From Billgrantia antri (GTDB taxonomy: Bacteria; Pseudomonadota; Gammaproteobacteria; Pseudomonadales; Halomonadaceae): a DNA stretch of 64,000 nt. The notes beneath the pieces were generated by a model that had not been told where the DNA came from, did no database searches, and saw only the letters and a list, made by a program, of their open reading frames with translations. Every line of letters begins with the position of its first letter. Position 1 is the stretch's first letter. This document shows positions 42,003 to 51,111 of the stretch, in pieces. Position numbers and translations under genes: made by a program. The stretch spans positions 496,001 through 560,000 of the forward strand of contig NZ_JAHYCA010000002.1 of the NCBI RefSeq assembly GCF_019430905.1. The letters are read 5' to 3'.

Positions 42003-42868
42003 GGCTGCGGGACTCCTCTTTCCTGCTCCGGTTCGCCCAGGTGCGTGTCGCCCTTGCCGGAGAGTATGCTGCGGATCACGATCAGCACGCCGGCCACGCT
42101 CATCATCGAGGCGGGGATCCAGGTAATCAGGCCGCCCAACTGCTGGTCCGTCAACGGTGAGAGCGGCCAGGCGCGACCGCAGACGGCGTAGACGTCGAAC
42201 AAGACGTTCTCGCTGAAGGTCAGGTAGGCCCCCAGCAGAATCTGGGGGGGAATCACCACCAGCAGCGCCAGGATGCGCATCCCGTACCCCAGGCCGCCCT
42301 GTTGCGGCGTGCGTGGATCGAGCACCAGGAACCAGAACAGCAGCCCATCCAGCAGCATGCTCCAGTTCATGATCTGATAGAGCTCGCGGCTGAGCATGGC
42401 ATCGAAGTGAATCTCTGGAATGAGCCAGAAGTAGATCAACCCCACAAACAGCAATGGCGCCATCGCCGGATGTTGCAGCAGACGGTAAGCCGGTCGCAAG
42501 ATCCCGACGATAGCGGCCCGACCCGGAGGGTGGTGAAGACGACTCGGCACGCCGGCCGCCAGCACCGGCAACGGCGCGGCCAGGGCGATGAGGAACGGCG
42601 CCGCATGATGCAGGGCCAGGTGCTGGGCACGATGGGTGAAGAACATGTACTGCGACAGGTAGTCGTAGTGGGTCTGCGTCACCGCATATACGGCTCCAAC
42701 GCCCAGCAGAAAGGCGAACGGGCGCCAGAAACCCACCGTCCGCCCCTGATGGCGGTGACGCTGCAGGCCACGCAGGTACAGACCCGCCGCAAGCAGGCAG
42801 GCAGCGATCCAGGACGGTGAGAATTCCCAGGGCAGCAAGACGCCCAACGTTCGCTCGAATTCAAGCAT
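41999..42868 (-). CDS. ctaG: CtaG-type (caa3_CtaG) cytochrome oxidase assembly protein
   Basis: A 289-residue membrane protein with about seven helices, of the caa3_CtaG family, not the small Cox11-type CtaG. Histidine-bearing segments FFTHRAQHLALHHAAPFL and EIHFDAMLSRELY are typical. It is needed for formation of caa3-type oxidases in Bacillus. AAAGGAAG precedes the ATG. It is divergent from ctaC and translationally coupled to sco. Confidence 0.9.
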   Translation of the reverse strand: MLEFERTLGVLLPWEFSPSWIAACLLAAGLYLRGLQRHRHQGRTVGFWRPFAFLLGVGAVYAVTQTHYDYLSQYMFFTHRAQHLALHHAAPFLIALAAPLPVLAAGVPSRLHHPPGRAAIVGILRPAYRLLQHPAMAPLLFVGLIYFWLIPEIHFDAMLSRELYQIMNWSMLLDGLLFWFLVLDPRTPQQGGLGYGMRILALLVVIPPQILLGAYLTFSENVLFDVYAVCGRAWPLSPLTDQQLGGLITWIPASMMSVAGVLIVIRSILSGKGDTHLGEPEQERGVPQP

Positions 42869-43203
42869 TTGCTTCCTTTGCCGTGGCGACGGGCAGCCAC
42901 CTGAAGTTTGCCAATCAGCATAGCGAACTTGACCGCTGGTGAAACGCCCAGCCGGCAGTGCCGGTAGGAGAGCCCGTCGCTGTCAGTGGTCAATGCAATC
43001 GCTGGGTGGGTAAGCGTAAGAAGCGGTGTTCATTGTCGGCAGCGATGAGCAGGCCACGCCAACCTGTACTAGGGTGAAGGCGGAGCAGGGCGACGAGCCG
43101 GCTCCGAATCCTCGACGCGTCCACAGTGCGTCTACCGAATATGCATGGAATGCACCCGCAACTGCCGCTTCGCGCATGCACGTTGCAATGGATTGTCACC
43201 GCG
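42869..43203. other. Divergent intergenic region, ctaG / ctaC
   Basis: About 335 bp that must hold the promoters of ctaG-sco and of the ctaC operon. I find no convincing -35/-10 pair, hairpin or Anr box, and the open frames in it do not resemble protein. Confidence 0.5.
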
Positions 43204-44217
43204 ATGTCCTTCAGCAAGCACAAACGTTCAACCGGACTGGTCGGGGCCACCGCCCCGTTGCTGGCCGCCTGCGAAGGCCCTCAGTCGGCGCTCGATCCGG
43301 CGGGGGCGGCCGCCGATCTGATCGCCAGACTGTGGTGGCCTACGCTGTTGGTTGCCACCTTGGTCACGCTGCTGGTGCTGAGCCTGCTGGCGGTGGCCGT
43401 GCTGCGTGCCCGGCGCAAGCAGACCGCAATGCCATTGAACGCCCGGCAGAGCCGCAACCTGGTGATCGCCGGCGGCATCATCCTGCCGCTGGCAGCGACG
43501 ATTCCCTTCGCCCTGTCGAGTTTCTCCATCGGCCGGGTGATCGATGCCCCACTGCCCGACGATGCCATGACCGTGGAGGTCATCGGCAAGCAGTGGTGGT
43601 GGGAAGTCCACTACCTGGACGAGGCGGGAGAGCGTATCGCCACGACCGCCAACGAGATTCACATCCCCGTCGGTGAGCCGGTGCGCTTTCTGCTCAAGTC
43701 GGACAACGTCATTCACAGCTTCTGGGTACCCAACCTGAAGGGCAAGACGGACATGATGCCGGGGCGCACCAACGTCACCTCGGTGACGGCGGACGAACCT
43801 GGGGTTTACCGCGGCCAGTGCGCGGAATACTGCGGTACCCAGCATGCGCTGATGGCCTTCCTGCTGGTGGCAGAAGAGCCGGAAGCGTTCGACGCCTGGC
43901 TGGAGGGCCAGCGCCAGCCGGCGTCCGCACCGCAAACGCAGGCGCAGGTAGACGGCCAGCAGGTGTTCATGCAGGCCGGCTGCGCCGGGTGCCATGCGAT
44001 TCGCGGTACGTCGGCCAGCGGCGATGAGGGGCCCGACCTGACCCATCTCGCCAGCCGGCGCACCCTGGCCGGTGCCACGGTACCCAACCGCACCGGGCAT
44101 CTCGGCGGCTGGATCACCGATCCGCAGCACGTCAAGCCGGGCAACAAGATGCCGCCGAGTGAGCTGACGCCGGAAGAGCTCACGACATTGCTTGGCTACC
44201 TGGAGGGTCTGGAATGA
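43204..44217 (+). CDS. ctaC: Cytochrome c oxidase subunit II with fused cytochrome c (caa3 type)
   Basis: A 337-residue subunit II. The N-terminus looks like a lipoprotein signal (LLAAC), followed by two membrane helices. The CuA domain has QWWWEVHY and the metal site GQCAEYCGTQHALM, and a C-terminal cytochrome c domain has CAGCHAI with a likely methionine ligand in NKMPPSEL. It takes electrons from a soluble or bound cytochrome. The ATG at 43204 has a poor ribosome site, but the upstream residues are not conserved. The TGA overlaps the ctaD ATG. Confidence 0.93.
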   Translation: MSFSKHKRSTGLVGATAPLLAACEGPQSALDPAGAAADLIARLWWPTLLVATLVTLLVLSLLAVAVLRARRKQTAMPLNARQSRNLVIAGGIILPLAATIPFALSSFSIGRVIDAPLPDDAMTVEVIGKQWWWEVHYLDEAGERIATTANEIHIPVGEPVRFLLKSDNVIHSFWVPNLKGKTDMMPGRTNVTSVTADEPGVYRGQCAEYCGTQHALMAFLLVAEEPEAFDAWLEGQRQPASAPQTQAQVDGQQVFMQAGCAGCHAIRGTSASGDEGPDLTHLASRRTLAGATVPNRTGHLGGWITDPQHVKPGNKMPPSELTPEELTTLLGYLEGLE

Positions 44218-46124
44218 CGCGCGAGAGACCCGTCGCCCCTTACGCGGTGACCGATTCGCCGGAGGAGACCGCGAGGCTGGAGCGCACCTGGCACTCGCCC
44301 GGCGGGCTGCTTGGCTGGTTCACCCACGTCAACCAGCGCATGATCGGCAAGCGCTTCATCATCACCGCCTTTTGCTTCTTCCTGCTGGCGGGGATCCTCG
44401 GCATCCTGATTCGCCTGCAGCTGGCCGGCCCCGAGCAGCAGCTGCTCGGGCCGGAGCTCTACAACCAGTTCTTCACCATGCATGGCACGGTGATGATGTT
44501 CTTCTTCGCCATTCCGGTGATGGAGGGCTTCGCCATCTACTTCGTGCCGCTGATGGTCGGGACGCGCGACATGGCCTTTCCCCGGCTCAACGCCTTCGGT
44601 TATTACGTCTACCTGATCGGTGGCATCGTGCTGTTCGGTTCGCTGCTGCTGAGCATGGCGCCCAATGCCGGTTGGTTCAACTACGTGCCGCTGTCGAGCA
44701 AGCTCTACTCGCCTGGCTACGGGGTCGACGTCTGGACGACCATGATCACCTTCATCGAGGTATCGGCACTGACCGCAGCGGTGGAGCTGATCGTCACCAC
44801 GCTGCGGATGCGCGCACCGGGCATGTCGCTGAATCGCATGCCACTATTCGTCTGGGCGGCGCTGGTGATGTCATTCATGATCGTCTTCGCCATGCCGGCG
44901 GTGATCGTCAGCAGTACGCTGCTGATCCTCGACCGGCTGGTGGACACCCAGTTCTTCATCGTCGAGAGCGGCGGTGAGCCACTGCTATGGCAGCATCTGT
45001 TCTGGTACTTCGGTCACCCCGAGGTCTACATCATCCTGGTGCCGGCGCTGGGCATGATTTCGACCATCATCATCACTTTCACCCGGCGCCCGATCTATGG
45101 CTACACGGCACTGGTGCTGTCGGTGGTGGCCATCGGCTTCGTCAGCTTCGGCCTGTGGGTGCACCACATGTTCACCACCGGCCTGCCCCAGCTCGGCATG
45201 AGCTTCTTCACCGCCGCAAGCGCTACCATTGCCATTCCCAGTGGGGTACAGATCTTCTGCTGGATCGCCTCGCTGTGGGGGGCCAAGATCCGCTTCGCCA
45301 CGCCGATGCTGTGGGTGCTGGGATTTTTCGCCATTTTCGTCATCGGCGGGCTGACGGGCGTCATGGTGGCGTCCATCCCCTTCGACACCCAGGTGCACGA
45401 TACCTTTTTCCTTGTCGCTCACTTCCACTACGTGCTGATCGGCGGGGCGGTCTTCCCGCTGATCGGCGCGACCTACTACTGGTGGCCCAAGATCACCGAC
45501 CGCATGATGAGCGAAACGGCCGGCAAGTGGAGCTTCTGGCTGGCCTTCATCGGCTTCAACGTGACCTTCTTCCCCATGCACCAGCTGGGGCTCGAGGGCA
45601 TGCCGCGGCGCATCTACACCTACGTCGAGGAGATGGGCTGGGGCGACCTCAACCTGCTGGCGACGATCGGCTCCCTGGTGCTGGCGGCGGGTTTCGGCGT
45701 CACGCTGATCAATGCCGTTTGGAGCGTATTTCGCGATCGGCGGGCCGAGCCCAACCCCTGGGGGGCGCCGACCCTGGAGTGGGCGGCGGACTCGCCGCCG
45801 GCCTCCTACAATTTTCGCCATATCCCCATGGTCGAGAGCCGCTGGCCGCTGTGGGACTGGGAGAAGGCGGGTGAACGTGCAGTGGTGACCGGCCTGCGCA
45901 ACGACCGCCGCGAGGTGGTGCTCACCAGCATCCTGGACGCCAAGCCCGTGGGAGTACAGGTACTGCCCGAGCCGACCATCTGGCCGTTCGTCTCGGCGCT
46001 GGCCGCCTCGATGGGATTCATCGGCATCATCTTCCATCCGGTCTTCTTCGTGATCGCCTTCTTCCTGGTGGCCTTCACCCTGGTGGCCTGGTTCTGGCCA
46101 CGCCGGCCCTGGAGGGACGATTGA
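44214..46124 (+). CDS. ctaD: Cytochrome c oxidase subunit I (caa3 type)
   Basis: A 636-residue heme-copper oxidase subunit I of the A family. It has the CuB and heme motifs MHGTVMMFFF, WYFGHPEVYI (His-Tyr cross-link), VHHMFTTGL and FLVAHFHYVL. It is about 80-100 residues longer than simple subunit I forms, because of a C-terminal region with two more helices (WPFVSALAASMGFIGIIF and following), as in other caa3 oxidases where part of subunit III is carried by subunit I. It overlaps ctaC by 4 bp and ctaE by 1 bp. Confidence 0.96.
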   Translation: MTRERPVAPYAVTDSPEETARLERTWHSPGGLLGWFTHVNQRMIGKRFIITAFCFFLLAGILGILIRLQLAGPEQQLLGPELYNQFFTMHGTVMMFFFAIPVMEGFAIYFVPLMVGTRDMAFPRLNAFGYYVYLIGGIVLFGSLLLSMAPNAGWFNYVPLSSKLYSPGYGVDVWTTMITFIEVSALTAAVELIVTTLRMRAPGMSLNRMPLFVWAALVMSFMIVFAMPAVIVSSTLLILDRLVDTQFFIVESGGEPLLWQHLFWYFGHPEVYIILVPALGMISTIIITFTRRPIYGYTALVLSVVAIGFVSFGLWVHHMFTTGLPQLGMSFFTAASATIAIPSGVQIFCWIASLWGAKIRFATPMLWVLGFFAIFVIGGLTGVMVASIPFDTQVHDTFFLVAHFHYVLIGGAVFPLIGATYYWWPKITDRMMSETAGKWSFWLAFIGFNVTFFPMHQLGLEGMPRRIYTYVEEMGWGDLNLLATIGSLVLAAGFGVTLINAVWSVFRDRRAEPNPWGAPTLEWAADSPPASYNFRHIPMVESRWPLWDWEKAGERAVVTGLRNDRREVVLTSILDAKPVGVQVLPEPTIWPFVSALAASMGFIGIIFHPVFFVIAFFLVAFTLVAWFWPRRPWRDD

Positions 46125-46735
46125 TGAGAGTCGTGCAAGGTATCGACGTCGCGGAAATGACTCGCTTCAACCCGGACCGGCGGGCACCGCTGTGGTGGGG
46201 CATTCTCGGTCTGATCACGATCGAGTCCGCGGTGGTGCTGACCTTCTGCGTCAGTTACATGTACCTGGCGGCCTATGCCGACGTCTGGCCACCGAGCGGC
46301 GAGTCGGCTCCCCCCATGCTGTGGCCGAGCATCAATCTGGGGCTGCTGATGCTGAGCAGCCTGACCATGTTCCTGGCTGGCCAGGCGATCAATCGTGGCA
46401 ACAAGCGAGGGCTGGCCATCGGCGTCACCGCCAGCGTGCTGCTGGCGACGGCGGTGCTGGTGCTGCGCTCGCTGGAGCTCATGGCCTATGAATTCAGTTG
46501 GAAGGACCACGCCTACGGTTCGATCGTCTGGACCATCTCCGGCTTTCACTACGTTCACGTGACGTCGATCGTCTTCGGCAGTGCGGTGGTCGCCATCCTC
46601 GCCTGGCGCGGCTATTTCACCCGGCAGCGACAGATCGGCGTCGTGGTCGATACCAACTACTGGTATTTCGTCTGCTTCGCCTGGATTCCCTTTTATCTAC
46701 TCTTGTACTGGGGGCCGCGCGTCTATGGCCAGTGA
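46124..46735 (+). CDS. ctaE: Cytochrome c oxidase subunit III
   Basis: A 203-residue subunit III with five helices, shorter than the seven-helix form and consistent with the extended subunit I. The conserved WSINLGLLMLSS-like and GFHYVHV segments are visible, with the glutamate in LRSLELMAYEF. The ATG overlaps the ctaD TGA by one base; an in-frame TTG one codon earlier is unlikely. Confidence 0.92.
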   Translation: MRVVQGIDVAEMTRFNPDRRAPLWWGILGLITIESAVVLTFCVSYMYLAAYADVWPPSGESAPPMLWPSINLGLLMLSSLTMFLAGQAINRGNKRGLAIGVTASVLLATAVLVLRSLELMAYEFSWKDHAYGSIVWTISGFHYVHVTSIVFGSAVVAILAWRGYFTRQRQIGVVVDTNYWYFVCFAWIPFYLLLYWGPRVYGQ

Positions 46736-47093
46736 ATCGGAACGCGGCGTGCTGCTGCACCCCTTGATGCTGTGGCTCGGCTGGGTAATCGGCCCCACCG
46801 CCTGGGCGCTGCACCTGCTGGGCAGCTACCTGCTGGTATCCCGGGCCTGCGAAGCCGGCTCCATGTGGATGCTGCACGCCACGACTCTGGCCACCTTGTT
46901 GCTGAGCCTGGCGGGCGTCGCGGTGGCCTGGCGACAGTGGGGCCGGGCCGGGCGGCACTGGCCGGGCTCCGGCGATGGCGAGGCGGGGCGAATCCGCTTC
47001 ATGGCGGTCATGGGGCTGCTCATCAGCGCGTTGTCCGCGCTGCTCGTCGTGGCCGAAGGTGTTCCCAACTTCTTTCTGGGGCCGTGCCTATGA
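46725..47093 (+). CDS. Small membrane protein of the caa3 operon
   Basis: A 122-residue protein with three or four hydrophobic segments (about 10-35, 45-68, 92-110). The last ends in VPNFFLGPCL. I do not recognise a named family. It overlaps ctaE by 11 bp and the next gene by 4 bp, so it is part of the oxidase operon. A small subunit or an assembly factor is a reasonable but unproven guess. Confidence 0.75.
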   Translation: MASESERGVLLHPLMLWLGWVIGPTAWALHLLGSYLLVSRACEAGSMWMLHATTLATLLLSLAGVAVAWRQWGRAGRHWPGSGDGEAGRIRFMAVMGLLISALSALLVVAEGVPNFFLGPCL

Positions 47094-47452
47094 CAGCGAG
47101 AACTGTGCTCCTCTTGCTGCTGCCGTTGCTCATTGCCAGCGGCTGCAGCAGTGACGAAGGCGAGCCGCCGCCGGGCGACCCGGAAGTGGGCCAGGCGGCG
47201 ATCCGTGAGTACGGCTGCGGCAGTTGCCATGTCATCCCCGGCATCGGCGGAGCAGATGGGCGCACCGGGCCGTCACTCGAGCGCATTGCCAAGCGTGTCT
47301 ACCTGGCGGGGGTGCTGCCCAACACGCCCGACGACATGGTGCGCTGGATTCGCGAGCCGGAAGCGGTCGACCCGCGTACGGCCATGCCGAACATGGGCGT
47401 CAGCGAAAGCGACGCACGAGACATCACCGCCTACCTGTACACGCTGAAATGA
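47090..47452 (+). CDS. Monoheme cytochrome c lipoprotein
   Basis: A 120-residue cytochrome c. The signal ends in the lipobox IASGC, so it is likely lipid-anchored on the periplasmic side. The heme site is CGSCH and a probable methionine ligand is in TAMPNMGVS. Its C-terminal 55 residues are closely related to those of the next gene's product (LAGVLPNTPDDMVRWI against IAGVLANTPENMVHWL). It probably hands electrons to the oxidase. Both ends overlap neighbours by 4 bp. Confidence 0.9.
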   Translation: MTARTVLLLLLPLLIASGCSSDEGEPPPGDPEVGQAAIREYGCGSCHVIPGIGGADGRTGPSLERIAKRVYLAGVLPNTPDDMVRWIREPEAVDPRTAMPNMGVSESDARDITAYLYTLK

Positions 47453-48345
47453 AGAATCAGAACCGCCAAGACTCCGTCCGGAAGATCCGCAAGCGGATCG
47501 AGATACATGTCGGCATCGCCATCGCGGCGCTGGTGGTCGCCATGGGGGTAGGCGCGGCAGGCTTCGTCTATTGGGGGGCGTACAACGTCTCGGCGCTGCA
47601 GCAGCACACCGAGCCCGTCTTTACCGTGCTCAACATGGCCCTGGATCGTTCCATTCGCCAGCGCGCCGAAGAGGTCGAGACGCCCAGGTTGACGGCGGAA
47701 ATGGCCGAGCAGGGCCGGCCCATCTTCCAGCGCAAGTGCGTGCAGTGCCATGGGGCACCTGGGGTAGGTCGCGACGACGTGGGCAAGGGCATGACCCCGG
47801 TACCGCCCAATCTGGCGCATACGGCAAAAGCCAAGAGTGCCGCCGAGGTGTTCTGGTCGGTCAAGCACGGCATCAAGATGACCGGCATGCCGAGCTGGCA
47901 GTTCAAGTTCACCGACGAGCAGATCTGGAATGTCACCGCCTTCGTCATGCGCCTGCCCGAGCTAAGCCCCGCCGAGTACCAGGCCATGGTCGCCGAAGAG
48001 CACGTCGAGGAAGGGGCCGACAGGAATGACGTCAGTGCCCCTGCGCAGGCGCGACGGGCCGCGACGCCCGACGCCGAGCGCGGCAAGATGGCCATGTACG
48101 GCTATGCCTGCATCGCCTGTCATCGTATTCCGGGCACGGTGGGACCGCATTCTGACGTCGGCCCGCCGCTCGCGGGCATCGGCGGACGGCGCTATATCGC
48201 CGGGGTGCTCGCCAACACGCCCGAGAACATGGTGCACTGGCTGCGCCACCCCACCGAGGTGGATCCGCTCACTGCCATGCCGGATCTAGGCGTGACCGAG
48301 CAGGACGCCCTGGACATGGCGGCCTACCTCGAGACGCTGGAGTAG
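47449..48345 (+). CDS. Diheme cytochrome c, membrane-anchored
   Basis: A 298-residue protein with an N-terminal membrane helix (about 21-43) and two cytochrome c domains: CVQCHG near residue 97 and CIACHR near residue 222. Methionine ligands are likely in KMTGMPSWQ and LTAMPDLG. The second domain is paralogous to the preceding monoheme lipoprotein. It ends the caa3 set and should form the electron entry to the oxidase, perhaps from a bc1 complex or other donor. Confidence 0.9.
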   Translation: MKNQNRQDSVRKIRKRIEIHVGIAIAALVVAMGVGAAGFVYWGAYNVSALQQHTEPVFTVLNMALDRSIRQRAEEVETPRLTAEMAEQGRPIFQRKCVQCHGAPGVGRDDVGKGMTPVPPNLAHTAKAKSAAEVFWSVKHGIKMTGMPSWQFKFTDEQIWNVTAFVMRLPELSPAEYQAMVAEEHVEEGADRNDVSAPAQARRAATPDAERGKMAMYGYACIACHRIPGTVGPHSDVGPPLAGIGGRRYIAGVLANTPENMVHWLRHPTEVDPLTAMPDLGVTEQDALDMAAYLETLE

Positions 48346-48523
48346 GTCTGCCCGACACCCGGTCGACAGCAACCTGGTCGCGAGGGGGGACCATGCGTGG
48401 CCTTTGTTCCTGTCGAATTCGGCAACTACCCTATGAGGGGCCCGGACTTGATAATCGCCGAAGGGGATGGAAACCCCTCTTGATGCCTTGCTGGGTTTCG
48501 TGAACGCAACGCGAGGGATTCGC

Positions 48524-48871
48524 ATGGCGCTTCTCACCCTGACAACCGTTCTGATGGCTACCCTGGGCCTTGGATGGCTGCTGCAATGGCTGCCGGCCCG
48601 CGGACAGCCAAAGCCGACTTACCCCCAGCGGGCTCCCTTCCTGGGGGGCGGCAGTCCCGACACGCATGCCTGGAACCGCTACCACATTCGCTACTACCCC
48701 ATGACACTGCTGCTGATCGCCTTCGAGATGGAGATGATGTTCATGTACCCATGGGCGGTGGTGTTCGTCGAGAAGGGCGCCATGGCGGTCATGGAAATGG
48801 GCATGTTCCTGGCCATCCTGTCGGTGGGCATCGTCTACGCCTGGCGTGAGGGGGTGTTCCGGTGGCAGTGA
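48524..48871 (+). CDS. nuoA: NuoA-like subunit of a complex-I-like membrane arm
   Basis: A 115-residue NuoA homologue with three helices. The signature of helix 2 is AFEMEMMFMYPWA, matching the usual FDVEALYLFPWA with Glu68 for Asp and Glu70 kept. The loop between helices 1 and 2, which in real complex I contains the YECG cysteine next to the quinone channel, reads APFLGGGSP instead. I prefer the ATG at 48524 (GAGGGA upstream) over one at 48467. It is the first of eight overlapping genes. Confidence 0.85.
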   Translation: MALLTLTTVLMATLGLGWLLQWLPARGQPKPTYPQRAPFLGGGSPDTHAWNRYHIRYYPMTLLLIAFEMEMMFMYPWAVVFVEKGAMAVMEMGMFLAILSVGIVYAWREGVFRWQ

Positions 48872-50169
48872 GCTGGCAACGTCGCCTGGCGGCTCATGCG
48901 CCGGCGGCCGTCTTCCTGGCCGAGGGGGCGCGAATCGGCCCGCTGCGCGAAACGCTCGCGCTCTCGCCGGGCATTCGCCTCGTCGACACGCCCCGCCATG
49001 CCAGCGTGCTGCTGGTAGCGGGCGATATCCCGACCGGCTGGCGCGACGACCTGCGTCGTGTCCACGACCAGTTGCCCGCACCGTTCGCCAGCGTGTGGTG
49101 CTGTTGCGAGCCGTTCGAGGCACTGCACGACCCCATACGTATCGACACCCTCGAGGCGTTGCCCCAAGGCGTGGCCGAGACGCATCGCGAGCTGATGCTG
49201 GGCAAGCGCGACAGTGCGCCCCGGCTGCAGCCGGACGAGCCACCGAACCCCTGGGAGGGGCTAGGCGACGATGGCCATGGCGGCGAGGGCATGATGGGCG
49301 GTACGCCCTACGGTCGGCCCATGGCCATGAACATGCAGGACGACCTGCGTGATGGCTTGACGCTGGACACGCTGACCTTCCGGCTGGGGCCGTTTCATTC
49401 CGGGTTACCGCCGGGACTGCAGGCGGAGATCAGCCTGCAGGGCGACCTGGTGCAGGCCTGGACGGTCACGCGCAAGCCTTTTGCCAGCGTCGTCGAGCCG
49501 ATCTTCCATGCGGCCCGCCAGGCACCGGTGCCGATCGCCGAGCTCGAGCTGAGCCGTGCTCGCCATCATCTGCGCCGGCTTTACCGGGGTCTATTGGTCG
49601 CGGGCTGGCCGCGACTGGCAGAACGAACCCTGAGCTTGACGGGGCAACTGAGCCCGAACAGCGACATTACAGCCTTGCGCCGCTCATTGGAGCGCGGGGG
49701 GCTGTGGCGGCTGGCATTGCCCGAGCCCGGCCGCGGCGTGCTGGACGAAGCGCAGGTGCGGGAGTTGGGAGGCCCGGCGGTTCGCGCGGCGGGTATCGAC
49801 GAGGACCTACGCAGCCATGACGCGCATTACCGCCGGCTCGGCTTTGCGCCGACCTGTCGCGACGCGGGCGATACCGCGGCTCGCTGGCGGCAATGGCTCG
49901 ACGAGATCGAGCAGTCTTTGTGGCTGGCAGGTCAGGCTGCGCGACACGACCTGAAGACCGCCGAGACCGATGCCGTCGAGACCCCGCGTGGCCCCTGGAC
50001 CGATGCCTTTCCTCACGACATGAGCGACCTGCTGGGGCAGGTGCTACCGGGGCTGGAGTGGGGCGAAGCGATGCTGACCCTGGCCAGCCTGGATGTCAGC
50101 GCCCTCGATCTGCATCCCCTTGAGGAGCCTTGGCAGCGTTCCACCGGCGACCGGGAGGGGCGTGCATGA
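48862..50169 (+). CDS. Fused and degenerate NuoB/NuoD-like protein
   Basis: A 435-residue protein. Residues 1-115 resemble NuoB (TPRHASVLLVAG, then LRRVHDQLPAPFASV), but the tandem SCC, and the PGCPPRPE cysteine that ligate cluster N2, are missing; only CCC at 80-82 remains at the position of one ligand. A Gly/Met-rich linker follows, then a NuoD-like part from about 150 (RLGPFHSG for GPQHPAAHG). The quinone-binding Tyr region of NuoD (IGYLHRG) has no counterpart. It therefore looks like a structural remnant of the connecting module without redox chemistry. GTG start overlapping nuoA by 10 bp; a second GTG two codons on is possible. Confidence 0.75.
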   Translation: MAVSWQRRLAAHAPAAVFLAEGARIGPLRETLALSPGIRLVDTPRHASVLLVAGDIPTGWRDDLRRVHDQLPAPFASVWCCCEPFEALHDPIRIDTLEALPQGVAETHRELMLGKRDSAPRLQPDEPPNPWEGLGDDGHGGEGMMGGTPYGRPMAMNMQDDLRDGLTLDTLTFRLGPFHSGLPPGLQAEISLQGDLVQAWTVTRKPFASVVEPIFHAARQAPVPIAELELSRARHHLRRLYRGLLVAGWPRLAERTLSLTGQLSPNSDITALRRSLERGGLWRLALPEPGRGVLDEAQVRELGGPAVRAAGIDEDLRSHDAHYRRLGFAPTCRDAGDTAARWRQWLDEIEQSLWLAGQAARHDLKTAETDAVETPRGPWTDAFPHDMSDLLGQVLPGLEWGEAMLTLASLDVSALDLHPLEEPWQRSTGDREGRA

Positions 50170-51092
50170 TCCTCGATCAACTGATCCTGCCGTGGCTGTT
50201 GGCCTGGCTGATGGTCGGCCTGGGTGCTTATCTCGTGGCGGTGTTGGACCGTTTGTTGGCAACAGGCTCGGCCCGGGACGGAAGCGTATGGCTCGCTCCC
50301 CTGGCCAGCGCCGCCTGGTTGATGACGCAGCAGGCCACGACCACCGAGGCACCGGACGCTCCCGCCTGGCGGTTGGCACCGGCGCTCTACCTGGCCTTGG
50401 CCGCCACGGGGCTGGCGCTGGTGCCGTGGTCGCCGACGCTGGTCGGGGTCGACCTGGCGACCAGCCTGGTGCTGTGGGGCAGCCTGGAAGCCCTGGCCAC
50501 GGTGGTGATCTTCCTGCACGGCTGGTCGGCCAACGCTCACCTGGCCCTGATCGGCGCCTACCGCTACGTCGCCCTGGGGCTCTCCTACCTGCTGATCAGC
50601 ATGTTCGTGCTGATCGGCGTGGCGCTGCCGGCCGAGTCGCTGCGCTTGACCGAGGTGGTAGCGGCGCAGACGTCGCTCTGGCACGTGGTTTCCCAACCGT
50701 TGGGGCTACCGCTGTTTCTGATGGTGGGTCTGGGGCTGACCTTCTGGGGGCCGCTCGACCTGGCCGACTCGACGGACCTCTCAGGCGGCACCGCGGTAGA
50801 GCGCTCGGGCCCGCCGCGTCTGGTATGGGCGCTGGCGCGTGCCGCCATGCTGGTGGCATTCAGTGCCATCGCAGCTACCGCTTTCCTTGGAGGTTGGTTG
50901 GGTCCCTGGTTGCCGGGGCCGGCCTGGTTGCTGATCAAGAGCCTGGCGGTACTGGTCGCGCTGCTGTGGTTGGGGCGCCGGCTGCCCAGGTTCGCGCCCG
51001 AGCGCTGCGTGACGCTGATGTGGGTGGTGCTGCTGCCGCTTTCTTTTATCGACCTGATCTGGGCGGGGGCAGTTGCCCTATGGATGGCCTGA
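50166..51092 (+). CDS. nuoH: NuoH-like membrane subunit
   Basis: A 308-residue NuoH homologue with about eight helices. HGWSANAHLALIGAYRYV and RRLPRFAPERCVTLMWVVLLPL align with NuoH, but key residues differ: the SYE of helix 5 is SYL, the acidic PFDLPEAES loop is PLDLADSTD, and the first cytoplasmic loop (GPNRVGP) is lost. These residues form the quinone chamber of complex I, so quinone binding is doubtful. The ATG overlaps the B/D gene by 4 bp. Confidence 0.85.
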   Translation: MILDQLILPWLLAWLMVGLGAYLVAVLDRLLATGSARDGSVWLAPLASAAWLMTQQATTTEAPDAPAWRLAPALYLALAATGLALVPWSPTLVGVDLATSLVLWGSLEALATVVIFLHGWSANAHLALIGAYRYVALGLSYLLISMFVLIGVALPAESLRLTEVVAAQTSLWHVVSQPLGLPLFLMVGLGLTFWGPLDLADSTDLSGGTAVERSGPPRLVWALARAAMLVAFSAIAATAFLGGWLGPWLPGPAWLLIKSLAVLVALLWLGRRLPRFAPERCVTLMWVVLLPLSFIDLIWAGAVALWMA

Positions 51093-51111
51093 ACGAAGCC
51101 AAGGGGTGGTC

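Noticed and set aside
43026..43676. Alternative open frame across the ctaC start and its upstream region
   Set aside because: It overlaps ctaC out of frame and has Arg/Ala/Gly-rich, shadow-like composition, while the ctaC frame shows CuA and heme motifs.
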